From: DATKZH01 sp035528065
Lineage (GTDB): Bacteria; Planctomycetota; Planctomycetia; Pirellulales; Thermoguttaceae
Length of the DNA stretch: 64,000 nt
Reading direction: 5' to 3'
NCBI GenBank assembly: GCA_035528065.1
Contig: DATKZH010000558.1
Span: 1 to 64,000 of the forward strand
Shown: positions 1-9,963 of the stretch, piece by piece
How the letters are laid out: each line of letters begins with the position of its first letter
Position numbering within the stretch: position 1 is the first letter of the stretch
Program-made: the position numbers and the translations under genes
Notes under the pieces: generated by a model
What the model was told of the DNA's origin: nothing
Databases searched by the model: none
What the model saw: the letters and a program-made list of their open reading frames with translations, nothing else

Positions 1-33
1 GCCGTGTGCCGTAACCAGCGGACGGCACACGGC
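1..33. repeat. Perfect short hairpin at the window start
   Basis: GCCGTGTGCCG at 1-11 is followed by an 11-base loop and the exact reverse complement CGGCACACGGC at 23-33. It lies just downstream of the minus-strand FG-GAP gene, so it could be an extragenic palindrome or part of a transcription end. No T-run follows on either strand, which argues against a classical intrinsic terminator. Confidence 0.6.
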
Positions 34-110
34 GTGTGCCTGCTACTGAAGTCGGGAAGTTATTCTTCGGCCGCCCCTTATTGTTTCTGCGATCCTAAGG
101 CGAGCGCCGC

Positions 111-2414
111 CTAGCGTCGCTCGACCCGCGACAGCAAGTACTCCGGCCGTGCCTTCATCTCCACCGCCGCGTGGCGATAGAAAGGATACACGCTCCACTC
201 CACGCAGGTGAGCAGGTCGGGCTTGCCGTCGCCGTCCATGTCGCCGACCCAGGGGTGGGGGCCGTGGTTGGTCACCTTGATCGGCTCGCCGAAGCAGCAC
301 ATCGTCCTCGCCGGCTCGAAAACCGGCTCGCCCGCCGTGCCCGCGTTGCGCAGGAGGTAGATGCTCGATTTCGACGCCGAGCCGGCGCAACTGTAGACGA
401 GGTCCATGCGCCCGTCGCCGTCCCAATCGACGCACCGGAACGACTCGGTCCAGTGTTGGCTGCGGCCGACGATCGAGTCGTCGATCGGGCGGCCGTCGGT
501 GAGCTTCAGCTCGCGGTTTTTCCTGAGCCGCAGCTCGCCGGACGCATCGCGGTACTGGACGAAGAGCGTCGCCTTGCGCGTGAGTCCGTCGTGGGTGACG
601 AGGTCGGTAAGCCCGTCGCCCGTCAAGTCGGCAAACCCGGCGCCGGTCCGCCAGAAAAAGGGCCGTCCTTCCTCGTACGGGTAGGGGTGGTTGGGGACGT
701 CCCGATCGGCGGCGAGGCCTTGCGTTTTCTCCCGGGCTTCCGGACCGTCCGGATAGCCGTCGCAGATCACTTGGCGGCGGGGGCCGAACGTCGGCTTCGT
801 GCGGGGCCCGAGGTTCTTGTGCCAGAAGATCCGGTTCGTCTCGTTCGGAAGCATCAGGTCCGAAAGCCCGTCGCCGTCCCAATCCACGTACGCCGGATAC
901 GGGTAGCCCATGTTGTGCCAGTGTTCGCCGCCGAGGATCTCGTCGCGGAGCAAGCGGATCGGCTTGCCGTCGGCGAGGATGGGCCGGGCCTCGGCCAGCG
1001 CAGGCCGCTCGGGGGTGCCCTCGTTGATCACGATCCGCGGCCAGCCGTAGCCTCCGCCCACGAGCAGGTCGAGATCGCCATCGGCGTCCCAATCGCAGAC
1101 GCACGGCCACGCCTGATCGCTCAGCGAGAGCACGGCCGAGCGGGACTGGGCCCGACCGAACCGCCGGAAACGCGGCCGCCCGTCCCCGCTGGGAATCTGC
1201 TCGTAGAACGAGATCGCCTGACGCACGTCGTGCTCGATCAGGAGGCCGCGGCGGGGACCTTCGGCCACCGGGGCCACGGCGTCGCACCAGAAATCGCCGA
1301 CGTCGCTGAGCACCTGCGGCGGGGCGAAGCGGGGCGGATCGCCGCCGAGGCCCTTGCGCCACGCCACCCGGCGGGCGCGGGGCTCCTCGGCCGGACCGTC
1401 CACCAGACAGACGGCGTCGAGTCGTCCGTCGCCGTCCGCGTCGTAGAAACACGGATCACGACCGGCATCGAGCTTGACGGGCTGCCCCAAGCGAACCGGC
1501 CAGCCGTCCGGATTCGCGTTCTTCAAGTACGTGTCGCCGATCACCAGATCGATCGGACCATCGCCCCCCAGATCCACCGCCCGGCACGGGCCCCAGTCGC
1601 TCGTGCCGCGGGAACAGCTCCCCTGGGCGACGAACACGGGCGTTTGGCCGGCGTCGCGGCGGCCGGTGTTCCGGTAGAAGTAGACCTGGTCGCCGCCACT
1701 GGGTGAATAGACCAGATCCGCGAGGCCGTCGCCGTTGAAGTCGGCCAGGTCGGCGTGCATGTACGTCCTGGTGAAATGGCGAAAGTCGGCGGACGATTCG
1801 TCGGCAACCCAGCGGAGGCGGACCAGATCGCCGAACTCGAAATCCTCGGCCTTGCCCACGCGGGGATAGCAGACGACTCCGTCCCACGGCCACCCCGGCC
1901 GATAGGCATAGTTCCAACAGCCCACCAGGTCTCGCTCGCCGTCGCCGTTGAGATCCACCAGGCGGCTCGGGTAGATCAGGGCGACGGGCCGCGGCACGCC
2001 CGCGTTGTACCGCAGCAAGTCGCCCACGCCAATCCGCGGCGTGTACGCCCGCGGGGCAAGCGGCGGCCGCTTGGGGACCACGTCGAAACGGATCTCGTAC
2101 TCCTTGCACGTCGGGTCCTCGATCACCCACTCGACCCGCCCGCGATCGCCATAGGCGAAATCTTCCGTAATCGCGTGCGGCACGAGCTGCATGGTCCGCG
2201 AGTCGATGACGGCGATCGAATGGGGATCGAGCGCGCCGTCCACGCCCGCCTGCCGGATCAGCTCCCCAAAGTCGATCACGGGATCCATCGGCACGTTGGC
2301 GAAGCCGAGCTCCGAAGTCACCGTGAGTCGCACGGAGCACGGGACCGGCTCGCCCGCTCCCAGCACGGCCGCCTGCAACGCACACAGGACCACGGCTGCC
2401 AAGAGCTTCGGCAT
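111..2414 (-). CDS. Secreted FG-GAP/VCBS repeat protein
   Basis: 767 residues beginning with a typical signal peptide (MPKLLAAVVLCALQAAVLGAG). The open frame extends upstream to 2615, but I chose 2414 because a GAGG Shine-Dalgarno sits 8 bases before it and the signal peptide follows at once. At least eight Asp-rich calcium-binding loops of the DxDGDGxxDL kind are spread along the protein (DLNGDGERDL, DFNGDGLADL, DADGDGRLDA, DWDADGDLDL, DWDGDGLSDL, DLTGDGLTDL, DWDGDGRMDL, DMDGDGKPDL), typical of FG-GAP beta-propeller blades. Such proteins are exported and usually bind ligands or surfaces; no catalytic domain is visible. It is divergent from the ceramidase-like gene across about 220 bp. Substrate unknown. 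Confidence 0.85.
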   Translation of the reverse strand: MPKLLAAVVLCALQAAVLGAGEPVPCSVRLTVTSELGFANVPMDPVIDFGELIRQAGVDGALDPHSIAVIDSRTMQLVPHAITEDFAYGDRGRVEWVIEDPTCKEYEIRFDVVPKRPPLAPRAYTPRIGVGDLLRYNAGVPRPVALIYPSRLVDLNGDGERDLVGCWNYAYRPGWPWDGVVCYPRVGKAEDFEFGDLVRLRWVADESSADFRHFTRTYMHADLADFNGDGLADLVYSPSGGDQVYFYRNTGRRDAGQTPVFVAQGSCSRGTSDWGPCRAVDLGGDGPIDLVIGDTYLKNANPDGWPVRLGQPVKLDAGRDPCFYDADGDGRLDAVCLVDGPAEEPRARRVAWRKGLGGDPPRFAPPQVLSDVGDFWCDAVAPVAEGPRRGLLIEHDVRQAISFYEQIPSGDGRPRFRRFGRAQSRSAVLSLSDQAWPCVCDWDADGDLDLLVGGGYGWPRIVINEGTPERPALAEARPILADGKPIRLLRDEILGGEHWHNMGYPYPAYVDWDGDGLSDLMLPNETNRIFWHKNLGPRTKPTFGPRRQVICDGYPDGPEAREKTQGLAADRDVPNHPYPYEEGRPFFWRTGAGFADLTGDGLTDLVTHDGLTRKATLFVQYRDASGELRLRKNRELKLTDGRPIDDSIVGRSQHWTESFRCVDWDGDGRMDLVYSCAGSASKSSIYLLRNAGTAGEPVFEPARTMCCFGEPIKVTNHGPHPWVGDMDGDGKPDLLTCVEWSVYPFYRHAAVEMKARPEYLLSRVERR

Positions 2415-2635
2415 GAGAATCCTCACGATAGCTTCCCCGAGTGCGGCCTCTCCGCACTGCTTCCTCGGGACCGCGGCGGTCCCCGGGGCCACCGACCGAC
2501 CGTCATCATAGTTGGGACCGACGGGGCCCGAAACCGCCTCGTTCGGAACTGGACTTGGCCTTCGGGGGATGGGACAATGTCTCCCGATGAGGCTACGTCC
2601 CGGTTGCCGGATCACGAAGCATGGGGAGAGCCGCG

Positions 2636-4003
2636 ATGAATCGTTCGGTCGTGCAGGTATTGTGGTTGGCGGTCGCGGTTGCGTGTCTCGCGGCAGCGCC
2701 GGTCCGTGCCGTCGCCGCCCCGCTGCGCGTGGCCGCGTTCGAGTGCGACGTGACGCCGCCGTTGGGCGAGCCGATCTACTCGGGCTATCAACCGCTGGCC
2801 GAGGTGGAGCATCCGCTTCTGGCCAAGGGAATCGTGCTCGAGGACGGCGAGCGGCGGTACGTGCTATGCTCGGTCGACTGGTGCGAGCTGTGCAATTCCA
2901 CGCACTTGCTGTTCCGCCGCAAGATGGCGGAGGGCGCGGGCACGGACCCCTCGTGCGTGGCCGTGCACACGATCCACCAGCACACGGCCCCGATGGGCGA
3001 CGGCGACGCGTTCCGGCTCCTCGACCGAATCGAAAACCCGCCCCCGCACCTCGACCCGAAGTTCTTCGACACGGCGGCGGAACGACTCGGCGCCGCGGTC
3101 AAGGAGTCCCTGGAGCGGTTGCAGCCGTTCGATTCGGTCGGCACCGGACAGGCCAGGGTCCGGGGAGTCGCCGCCACGCGACGCGTGCGCACTCCGGACG
3201 GAAAGATCCGCGTGCGGTGGAGCTCGTGCCGCGATCCCGCCCTGCGGGCGGAGCCGGAAGGTGACATCGACCCGTATCTGAAGACGATCACCTTTGCCCA
3301 GGGGAACAAGCCCTTAGTCCGGTTGCACTACTACGCCACGCACCCGCAGAGCTTCTACGGCGATCCGCGCGCCAGCTACGATTTCCCCGGCATGGCCCGC
3401 GAGACGCTCCAGGCGAAGGAGAACGTGTTTCAAATCTACTTCACCGGCTGCGGGGGCGACGTGACGGCCGGCAAGTACAACGACGGGTCGCCGCAAGCCC
3501 GGGACGAGTTGGCCGCCGCGCTCCTGGCGGGCATGGAAGCCTCGATCGCCTCCACCCGCTTGGTGCCGGCCGCCCAAATCGAGTGGCGGACCGTCCCCGT
3601 GGTGCTCCCGCTTCGGAGCGACCCGGGCTACACGCTGGCCGAGAGCCGTGCGGCGATGCTCAATCCCGAGCTAGCGCCGAGCGTGCGGATCTACGGCGGC
3701 GCGATGCGGATCGCCTTTGCCGAGCGGATCGATCAGCCGATCGAGCTCAGCTCGCTCCGGATGGGGCCGGTGCGGATCGTCCACCTGCCGGGCGAGTCGA
3801 TGGTCGAGTTTCAGTTGTTTGCCCAGCGGTTGGTGCCGGAGGGCTTCGTGGCCGTGGCGGCGTACGGCGATTGTGGCACCGGATATATCTGCACCGCCAA
3901 GGCATTCGAGGAAGGCGGCTATGAGCCGACCGACTCGATGGTGGCCCCGGAATCCGAGCAGGTGTTGAAGGCGGCGATTCGCGAGTTGCTCGGGGCCAAG
4001 TGA
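2636..4003 (+). CDS. Secreted neutral/alkaline ceramidase-like hydrolase
   Basis: 455 residues. The start at 2636 is preferred to the ATG at 2621 because GGGGAGAG lies just upstream and the protein then begins with a signal peptide (MNRSVVQVLWLAVAVACLAAAP). The N-terminal region resembles the neutral/alkaline non-lysosomal ceramidase N-terminal domain common in planctomycetes: a DVTPPLGEPIYSGY segment, a metal-binding-type AVHTIHQHTAP motif, and FTGCGGDVTAGKYND in the middle. It is shorter than bona fide ceramidases and lacks an obvious C-terminal domain, so the true substrate may be another amide or ester. Exported to the periplasm or surface. Confidence 0.75.
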   Translation: MNRSVVQVLWLAVAVACLAAAPVRAVAAPLRVAAFECDVTPPLGEPIYSGYQPLAEVEHPLLAKGIVLEDGERRYVLCSVDWCELCNSTHLLFRRKMAEGAGTDPSCVAVHTIHQHTAPMGDGDAFRLLDRIENPPPHLDPKFFDTAAERLGAAVKESLERLQPFDSVGTGQARVRGVAATRRVRTPDGKIRVRWSSCRDPALRAEPEGDIDPYLKTITFAQGNKPLVRLHYYATHPQSFYGDPRASYDFPGMARETLQAKENVFQIYFTGCGGDVTAGKYNDGSPQARDELAAALLAGMEASIASTRLVPAAQIEWRTVPVVLPLRSDPGYTLAESRAAMLNPELAPSVRIYGGAMRIAFAERIDQPIELSSLRMGPVRIVHLPGESMVEFQLFAQRLVPEGFVAVAAYGDCGTGYICTAKAFEEGGYEPTDSMVAPESEQVLKAAIRELLGAK

Positions 4004-4394
4004 ACGGCCGCGTGCGCATCGATCTCATCGCGCCCGGGGAGGCGGGCCGCGCCCCAGGGCCGACCGGGCCACGGAGTCCAGGCCGGGCCGAACCCCACGG
4101 ACAAGGGGGCGTGTTTGGCACAAGCTCGTCCGCACGAAGTGTCCACCATCTCTTCCCCGCCGTTTCCCGCCTTCCGGGAGTTGCCGCGTGCGGCACTCAC
4201 CCTCTGGTGAAGCCCAACCGTAGCCCCCACGGTTCTCGCAAGTCTTTTCTGTAAAAGGGCTTGCGAACGAAACGGGGTGGGGCGGCCGGGCAGTCCGGTC
4301 GCCGAGAACGCGGGTCGATCTCAGGATATTGCCAGGCGAGATTGACTAAATTCCGTTATTGGTAATAGTAATGAACAGTAACAGGGGCCGAGGG
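4004..4394. other. Intergenic region with the PerR-gene promoter
   Basis: No convincing coding sequence. The first 300 bases are GC-rich and unremarkable. The last 60 are clearly more AT-rich and hold the promoter/operator candidate listed separately. Confidence 0.5.
4342..4372 (+). promoter_or_regulatory. Candidate promoter with PerR/Fur-type operator
   Basis: TTGACT at 4342-4347 resembles a -35 box and TAATAG at 4363-4368 a -10 box, spacing 15. Overlapping the -10, ATTGGTA-A-TAGTAAT (4358-4372) is a 7-1-7 imperfect palindrome with 5 of 7 positions matching per arm, the architecture of Fur/PerR boxes. It lies directly before a Fur-family gene, as expected for autoregulation. The position fits translation starting at 4395, not at the in-frame codons inside the site. 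Pattern matching by eye only. Confidence 0.4.
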
Positions 4395-4877
4395 ATGACC
4401 GAGACGAAGTTCCAACGCAACACGCCGCAACGGAGAGTCATTTTGGAGGAGATCCAGAAGGCTACTTCGCACCCCACCGCGGCAGAGCTGTACGAAAGCG
4501 TGCGGCGACGCCTGCCCAAAATCAGCCTGGGTACCGTCTATCGCAACCTGGACCTGCTTGCCGAGATGGGAAGAATACAGAAGCTTGATCTGGGTGGTGG
4601 CGAAGCCCGATTCGACGGCAACCTGGATGCGCACTACCACGTGCGATGTCTGCGTTGCGGGCGGGTTGATGACGTGTACGGCCTGCCGACCGGCACACTG
4701 ATCGACGGAGCTAGCGAGGCCGCCGGCTACGAGGTCCTCGGCCATCGCCTGGAGCTGGTGGGAGTCTGCCCTGAGTGTAAGGGCCCGCCGGAAATGGAGC
4801 CCACGGCCCCCCCCAACAGCAGGGCGAGGATCCCCAGACCTCCAAACGTCCCGGCCAACCGTAAGCGTTTTGTCTGA
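4395..4877 (+). CDS. perR: Fur-family peroxide sensor, PerR type
   Basis: 160 residues: an N-terminal winged helix (about 1-80) and a C-terminal metal-binding dimerisation domain. Residues matching the B. subtilis PerR regulatory metal site are present: His26 (SHPTA), Asp74 (RFD), His80, His82 (HYH) and Asp93 (GRVDD). The Asp at the last position, where Fur has Glu, is the feature linked to peroxide sensing by PerR. The structural zinc site is complete (Cys85/Cys88 in CLRC, Cys125/Cys128 in CPEC). A Pro-rich tail (131-160) is extra. The frame runs upstream to a TTG at 4359; 4395 is preferred because the upstream codons lie in promoter-like DNA and GAGGG precedes it closely. It heads a series of ferritin, peroxiredoxin and superoxide reductase genes, the usual PerR regulon. 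Confidence 0.85.
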   Translation: MTETKFQRNTPQRRVILEEIQKATSHPTAAELYESVRRRLPKISLGTVYRNLDLLAEMGRIQKLDLGGGEARFDGNLDAHYHVRCLRCGRVDDVYGLPTGTLIDGASEAAGYEVLGHRLELVGVCPECKGPPEMEPTAPPNSRARIPRPPNVPANRKRFV

Positions 4878-4911
4878 CAATCCCGTATCAGATCCAAAAG
4901 GAGGGGCCACC

Positions 4912-5430
4912 ATGTTGAACCCGAAGATCCAAGAAGCCTTCAACCGGCAGCTCAACGCGGAGCTGCACTCCTCTTACCTGTATCTCTCGATGGCGGCCTA
5001 TTTCGAGTCGGAGAACCTGGCGGGCATGGCCACGTGGATGCGGATCCAAGCCCAGGAAGAGCTGTTCCACGCCTTGAAGTTCTTCGCCTTCATCAACGAG
5101 CGCGACGGTCGCGTGATCCTGACGGAGGTGGAGGGGCCGAAAACCGAATGGGAGTCGCCGCTCGGCGCGTTTCAAGGCGCCTATGGGCACGAGTGCAAGA
5201 TCACCGGCCTGATCAACCAGCTCGTGGACCTGTCGATCCGGGAAAGCGACCACGCGGCCAACGCCTTCCTTCAGTGGTTCGTGACCGAGCAGGTGGAGGA
5301 GGAGGCAGCGGCGAAATCGATCGTCGACAAGCTCAAGCTGGCCGGCGACAGCAGCGTGGCCTTGTTGATGCTGGACGGGGAGTTCGGCCAGCGCCCACCG
5401 GCCGCGGCCCCCGGCGCGACGGCCCCGTAG
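4912..5430 (+). CDS. ftnA: Ferritin (FtnA-like)
   Basis: 172 residues, cytosolic iron storage by oxidation of Fe(II) in a 24-mer shell. Ferroxidase residues Glu17 (NAEL), Glu50 and His53 (QEELFH) sit at the same numbers as in E. coli FtnA, with further Glu residues in helices C and D (YGHECKITGLI, TEQVEEEAAA). A strong AAAGGAGGGG lies before the ATG, deciding this start over an upstream in-frame one at 4870. It follows perR by 34 bp. No haem-binding Met as in bacterioferritin was seen. Limiting free iron would reduce Fenton chemistry, which fits its neighbours. Confidence 0.93.
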   Translation: MLNPKIQEAFNRQLNAELHSSYLYLSMAAYFESENLAGMATWMRIQAQEELFHALKFFAFINERDGRVILTEVEGPKTEWESPLGAFQGAYGHECKITGLINQLVDLSIRESDHAANAFLQWFVTEQVEEEAAAKSIVDKLKLAGDSSVALLMLDGEFGQRPPAAAPGATAP

Positions 5431-5452
5431 CCGTTCCGCGAAACGCGGACGG
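5431..5452 (+). terminator. Hairpin immediately after the ferritin stop codon
   Basis: CCGTTCCGCG (5431-5440), loop AAA, CGCGGACGG (5444-5452): a 9-bp stem with one bulged T. It directly abuts the ferritin stop codon. No U-run follows, so it could be an RNA-stabilising stem or a weak terminator separating ferritin from the peroxiredoxin gene. Confidence 0.3.
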
Positions 5453-5607
5453 TGGCCTGGCCCGCCGCCGGCAGACTTCGCGTCGATCCCGATGAACCTG
5501 GGAAGCGGTCTGCCGCGGGAGAGAATCTCTGCGGACACGGCGACGGTGTCCGTTCACGTACCAGGCGTTTCTACCACTGAAAACAGAAGGAGAAAAGGAG
5601 TAAGACG

Positions 5608-6201
5608 ATGTGCAACTTGGTGACCAAAGAGGCGCCGGACTTCACGGCCCAGGCGGTGATGCCCGACAACTCGTTTGCGGAGCTGAAGCTCTCCTCGTAT
5701 CGGGGCAAGAAGTACGTGGTGCTGTTCTTCTACCCCCTGGACTTCACGTTCGTCTGCCCGTCGGAGATCATTGCCTTCGACAAGGCGCTGGCGAGGTTCG
5801 AGGAGAAGAACGTCCAGGTGATCGGCGTTTCGGTCGACTCGCACTTCACGCATCTTGCGTGGAAGAACACGCCTCGGGATCATGGGGGGATCGGGCAGGT
5901 CGGCTACCCGTTGGTCGCCGATCTGAACAAGAGCATTTCGCGGGACTACGGCGTGCTGCTGGACGCCGGCATCGCGCTGCGCGGCCTGTTCCTGATCGAC
6001 AAGGAGGGGATCATTCGACACGCGCTGGTGAACGACTTGCCGTTGGGCCGCAACGTGGACGAGGCCCTGCGGGTGATAGACGCCCTGCAATTCACCGAGA
6101 AGCACGGGGAGGTCTGCCCGGCCAACTGGCGGGAAGGCGAGGAGGCCATGAAGCCGACGGCCGAGGGCGTCGCCGAGTACCTGGCCAAGCACGCCGGGTG
6201 A
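5608..6201 (+). CDS. ahpC: Typical 2-Cys peroxiredoxin (AhpC/Prx1 type)
   Basis: 197 residues, reduces H2O2 and alkyl hydroperoxides in the cytosol. The peroxidatic Cys50 lies in FYPLDFTFVCPSE and the resolving Cys170 in the C-terminal EVCPANW, so this is a typical 2-Cys enzyme that forms intersubunit disulfides. A purine-rich AGAAGGAGAAAAGGAG precedes the ATG. No ahpF gene is visible nearby; reduction by thioredoxin or a rubredoxin-like donor is possible. It lies between ferritin and the superoxide reductase gene, whose H2O2 product it could remove. Confidence 0.93.
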   Translation: MCNLVTKEAPDFTAQAVMPDNSFAELKLSSYRGKKYVVLFFYPLDFTFVCPSEIIAFDKALARFEEKNVQVIGVSVDSHFTHLAWKNTPRDHGGIGQVGYPLVADLNKSISRDYGVLLDAGIALRGLFLIDKEGIIRHALVNDLPLGRNVDEALRVIDALQFTEKHGEVCPANWREGEEAMKPTAEGVAEYLAKHAG

Positions 6202-6304
6202 GCAGTTGCCGGGTGGTTCGGAAGGTGTACGGTCGATCCGATGCCGCCAGCGGGGGGTGGCCTCTGCGTGCGGCCGGATCGATGACCATTCACGGGAAGG
6301 AGAC

Positions 6305-6691
6305 ATGAGCATGGCGACTGTCAGGTTGCAGGTCTACAAGTGCGGCGTGTGCGGCAACCAGGTCGAGGTGACCGCTGCCGGCGGCGGAACCCTGGTCTGC
6401 TGTAATCAGCCGATGAATCTTCAGACCGAGAACACGACCGACGCGGCGCAGGAAAAGCACGTGCCGGTCGTCGAGCCGGCCGACGGGGGCATCCGCGTCA
6501 AGGTCGGCTCCGTGGCGCACCCGATGCAGAAGGAGCACTGGATCGAGTGGATCGAGGTGATCGCCGGCGGCCGGTCCTACCGCCAGTTTCTCAATCCCGG
6601 CGACCCGCCCGAGGCCGTCTTCCCGGTCGAGAACCAGGGAGTGACGGTCCGCGCGTTCTGTAATCTCCACGGGCTATGGAAAGCTGAGTGA
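6305..6691 (+). CDS. dfx: Desulfoferrodoxin, cytosolic superoxide reductase
   Basis: 128 residues with both iron centres. Centre I (rubredoxin-like Fe-Cys4) has Cys13, Cys16 and the adjacent pair Cys32-Cys33. Centre II, where superoxide is reduced to H2O2, has His52 (preceded by the conserved Glu-Lys of EKHVP), His72, His78, Cys119 and His122 (CNLHGLW). No signal peptide. GGAAGGAGAC before the ATG at 6305 chooses this start over an upstream in-frame codon. It follows the peroxiredoxin gene by about 100 bp and has an exported paralogue at 25990. Confidence 0.95.
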   Translation: MSMATVRLQVYKCGVCGNQVEVTAAGGGTLVCCNQPMNLQTENTTDAAQEKHVPVVEPADGGIRVKVGSVAHPMQKEHWIEWIEVIAGGRSYRQFLNPGDPPEAVFPVENQGVTVRAFCNLHGLWKAE

Positions 6692-6853
6692 ACGGCGCGT
6701 ACACTGGGGTGCGCGACTCGGGGGCTGGAAGGTGGACGGGCCGAAAGGCCTTCCAACGTCGCGTGTTGCGCCCTTCCGTTTGGTAGGGCGGCCGCACAGT
6801 CCACCTCTTGAGACTGGGCTCAATCATTGCCACCGGAAGTATCTGGATAGGTC

Positions 6854-8119
6854 ATGCTCGTTGCAGTAGCTCGCGAGAGTCTTCCCGGCGAAAACCGCGT
6901 CGCGCTGGTGCCGGCCTCGGTGCCGGCGCTTGCCAAGGCCGGGCTGGAAGTGATCGTGGAGAGTTCGGCCGGTCAGGCGGCCGGCTATCCCGACGAGGCG
7001 TACGCCGAAAGCGGCGCCAAGGTGGTCGCAAGCCGCGCGGAAGCCCTCGCCGCCGACGTCGTGGTCCAGGTCCGCGCGGCCGGGGCCAACCCCGAGGCCG
7101 GCCGCGCCGATCTCGAACGTCTCCGCCGGGGGCAGGTGGTGATCGGGATGTGCGATCCGCTCGCGGCCCCCCAGGCGGCCCGGGAAGTCGCCGCCCGCGG
7201 CGTCACGCTGTTTGCCCTGGAACTGCTCCCCCGCATCACCCGGGCGCAGAGCATGGACGTTCTGTCGTCGATGGCCACGGTGTCGGGCTATCGGGCGGTG
7301 CTGCTGGCGGCCACGCACCTGCCGAAGATGTTCCCCATGCTGATGACGGCCGCCGGTACGGTCCGGCCGGCCAAGGTGTTTGTGATGGGGGCCGGCGTGG
7401 CCGGGTTGCAGGCGATCGCGACCGCCCGACGGCTCGGGGCCGTCGTCTCGGCCAACGACATCCGGCCGGCCGTCGCGGAACAGGTCGAGAGCCTGGGGGC
7501 GAAGTTCGTCCAGTTGGATCTCGATACGGGCGCCGCCGAGGACAAGGGTGGATATGCGAAAGAGATGGGCGAGGAGTTCCTCCGAAGACAGCGGGAGCTG
7601 ATCGCCCGCGTGGTCGCCGAGAGCGACGTGGTGATCACCACCGCGGCCGTCCCCGGCAAGAAGGCCCCCACGCTGGTCACCGCCGAGATGGTCTCCGGCA
7701 TGGCTCCCGGCTCCGTGATCGTCGACCTGGCGGCCGAGCGGGGCGGCAACTGCGAGTTGACCAGGCCGGGCGAGACGGTGGTCTCCGGCGGGGTGTCGAT
7801 CCTCGGACCCACCAACCCGGCGTCCGACGTGCCCTACCACGCCAGCCAGATGTACGCCAAGAACATCAGCACGTTCCTGCTCCATCTGGTCCACGACGGC
7901 CGGCTCAAAATCGATCTGGACGACGAAATCACCCGGGAAACGCTCATCGCGCGGGACGGGCACGTCGTCCACCCGCAGATCTGCGAGCTGCTGGGAATCG
8001 AGCCGCCGGCGCGGGACGAGCCTCCTGAAGCAGCGGACGAAGCGGACACCTCGGAGGAGTCCGCAGAAAAGAAAGACGGGTACGTGGTCGGCGACGACGA
8101 ATACGGGCTTGCCGAGTGA
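6854..8119 (+). CDS. pntAA: NAD(P) transhydrogenase alpha subunit, domain I
   Basis: 421 residues forming the soluble NAD(H)-binding domain I of proton-translocating transhydrogenase. The N-terminus (VAVARESLPGENRVALVPAS) and the nucleotide-binding GAGVAGLQAIATARRLGA with ANDIRPAV are characteristic. The C-terminus (residues ~395-420) is an acidic linker. The alpha subunit is split into two genes as in Rhodospirillum and Thermus: this one carries no membrane helices. Eleven bases separate it from pntAB. It would feed NADPH to thioredoxin and glutaredoxin systems. Confidence 0.95.
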   Translation: MLVAVARESLPGENRVALVPASVPALAKAGLEVIVESSAGQAAGYPDEAYAESGAKVVASRAEALAADVVVQVRAAGANPEAGRADLERLRRGQVVIGMCDPLAAPQAAREVAARGVTLFALELLPRITRAQSMDVLSSMATVSGYRAVLLAATHLPKMFPMLMTAAGTVRPAKVFVMGAGVAGLQAIATARRLGAVVSANDIRPAVAEQVESLGAKFVQLDLDTGAAEDKGGYAKEMGEEFLRRQRELIARVVAESDVVITTAAVPGKKAPTLVTAEMVSGMAPGSVIVDLAAERGGNCELTRPGETVVSGGVSILGPTNPASDVPYHASQMYAKNISTFLLHLVHDGRLKIDLDDEITRETLIARDGHVVHPQICELLGIEPPARDEPPEAADEADTSEESAEKKDGYVVGDDEYGLAE

Positions 8120-8130
8120 GGGGAGCATTC

Positions 8131-8475
8131 ATGTTGACGAGACTGATTGTATTGGCCGCCGAAGCGCCCGCGGCGGAGGCCGTGACGCAGCCGGCCCTGC
8201 CGTTGATGGCGGCGATCACCATTTTCGTGCTGGCGATGTTCGTCGGCTTCGAGATCATCACCAAGATCCCGCCGACCTTGCACACGCCCTTGATGTCGGG
8301 CTCGAACGCGATCTCCGGGATCACGCTGGTCGGGGCGATCCTGGCCGCCGGGGCGGGACACGGCGTGTTCGCGTCGATCCTCGGCTTCCTCGCCGTGATC
8401 CTGGCCACGGTTAACGTGGTCGGTGGGTTCGTGGTCACCAATCGCATGCTCGAGATGTTCCGCAGGAAGGGTTAA
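8131..8475 (+). CDS. pntAB: NAD(P) transhydrogenase alpha subunit, membrane part
   Basis: 114 residues with three hydrophobic helices and the family's KIPPTLHTPLMSGSNAISGI stretch, part of the proton channel domain II. The ATG at 8131 has GAGGGGAGC before it; the alternative GTG at 8116 overlaps the pntAA stop. pntB begins 3 bases after its stop codon, so the three genes are almost certainly co-transcribed. Confidence 0.94.
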   Translation: MLTRLIVLAAEAPAAEAVTQPALPLMAAITIFVLAMFVGFEIITKIPPTLHTPLMSGSNAISGITLVGAILAAGAGHGVFASILGFLAVILATVNVVGGFVVTNRMLEMFRRKG

Positions 8476-8478
8476 GCC

Positions 8479-9936
<1,458 letters not shown>

Positions 9937-9963
9937 CCAACGATCACACGAAAGGAGAGCCGG

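Noticed and set aside
171..1706. 511-codon plus-strand frame over the FG-GAP gene
   Set aside because: Antisense to the repeat-bearing secreted protein; repeated VAVPI/VAVHV stretches merely mirror the Asp-rich repeats.
4359..4394. Upstream TTG and ATG starts for the PerR-like gene
   Set aside because: These codons fall in the AT-rich promoter/operator candidate; the family N-terminus fits 4395.
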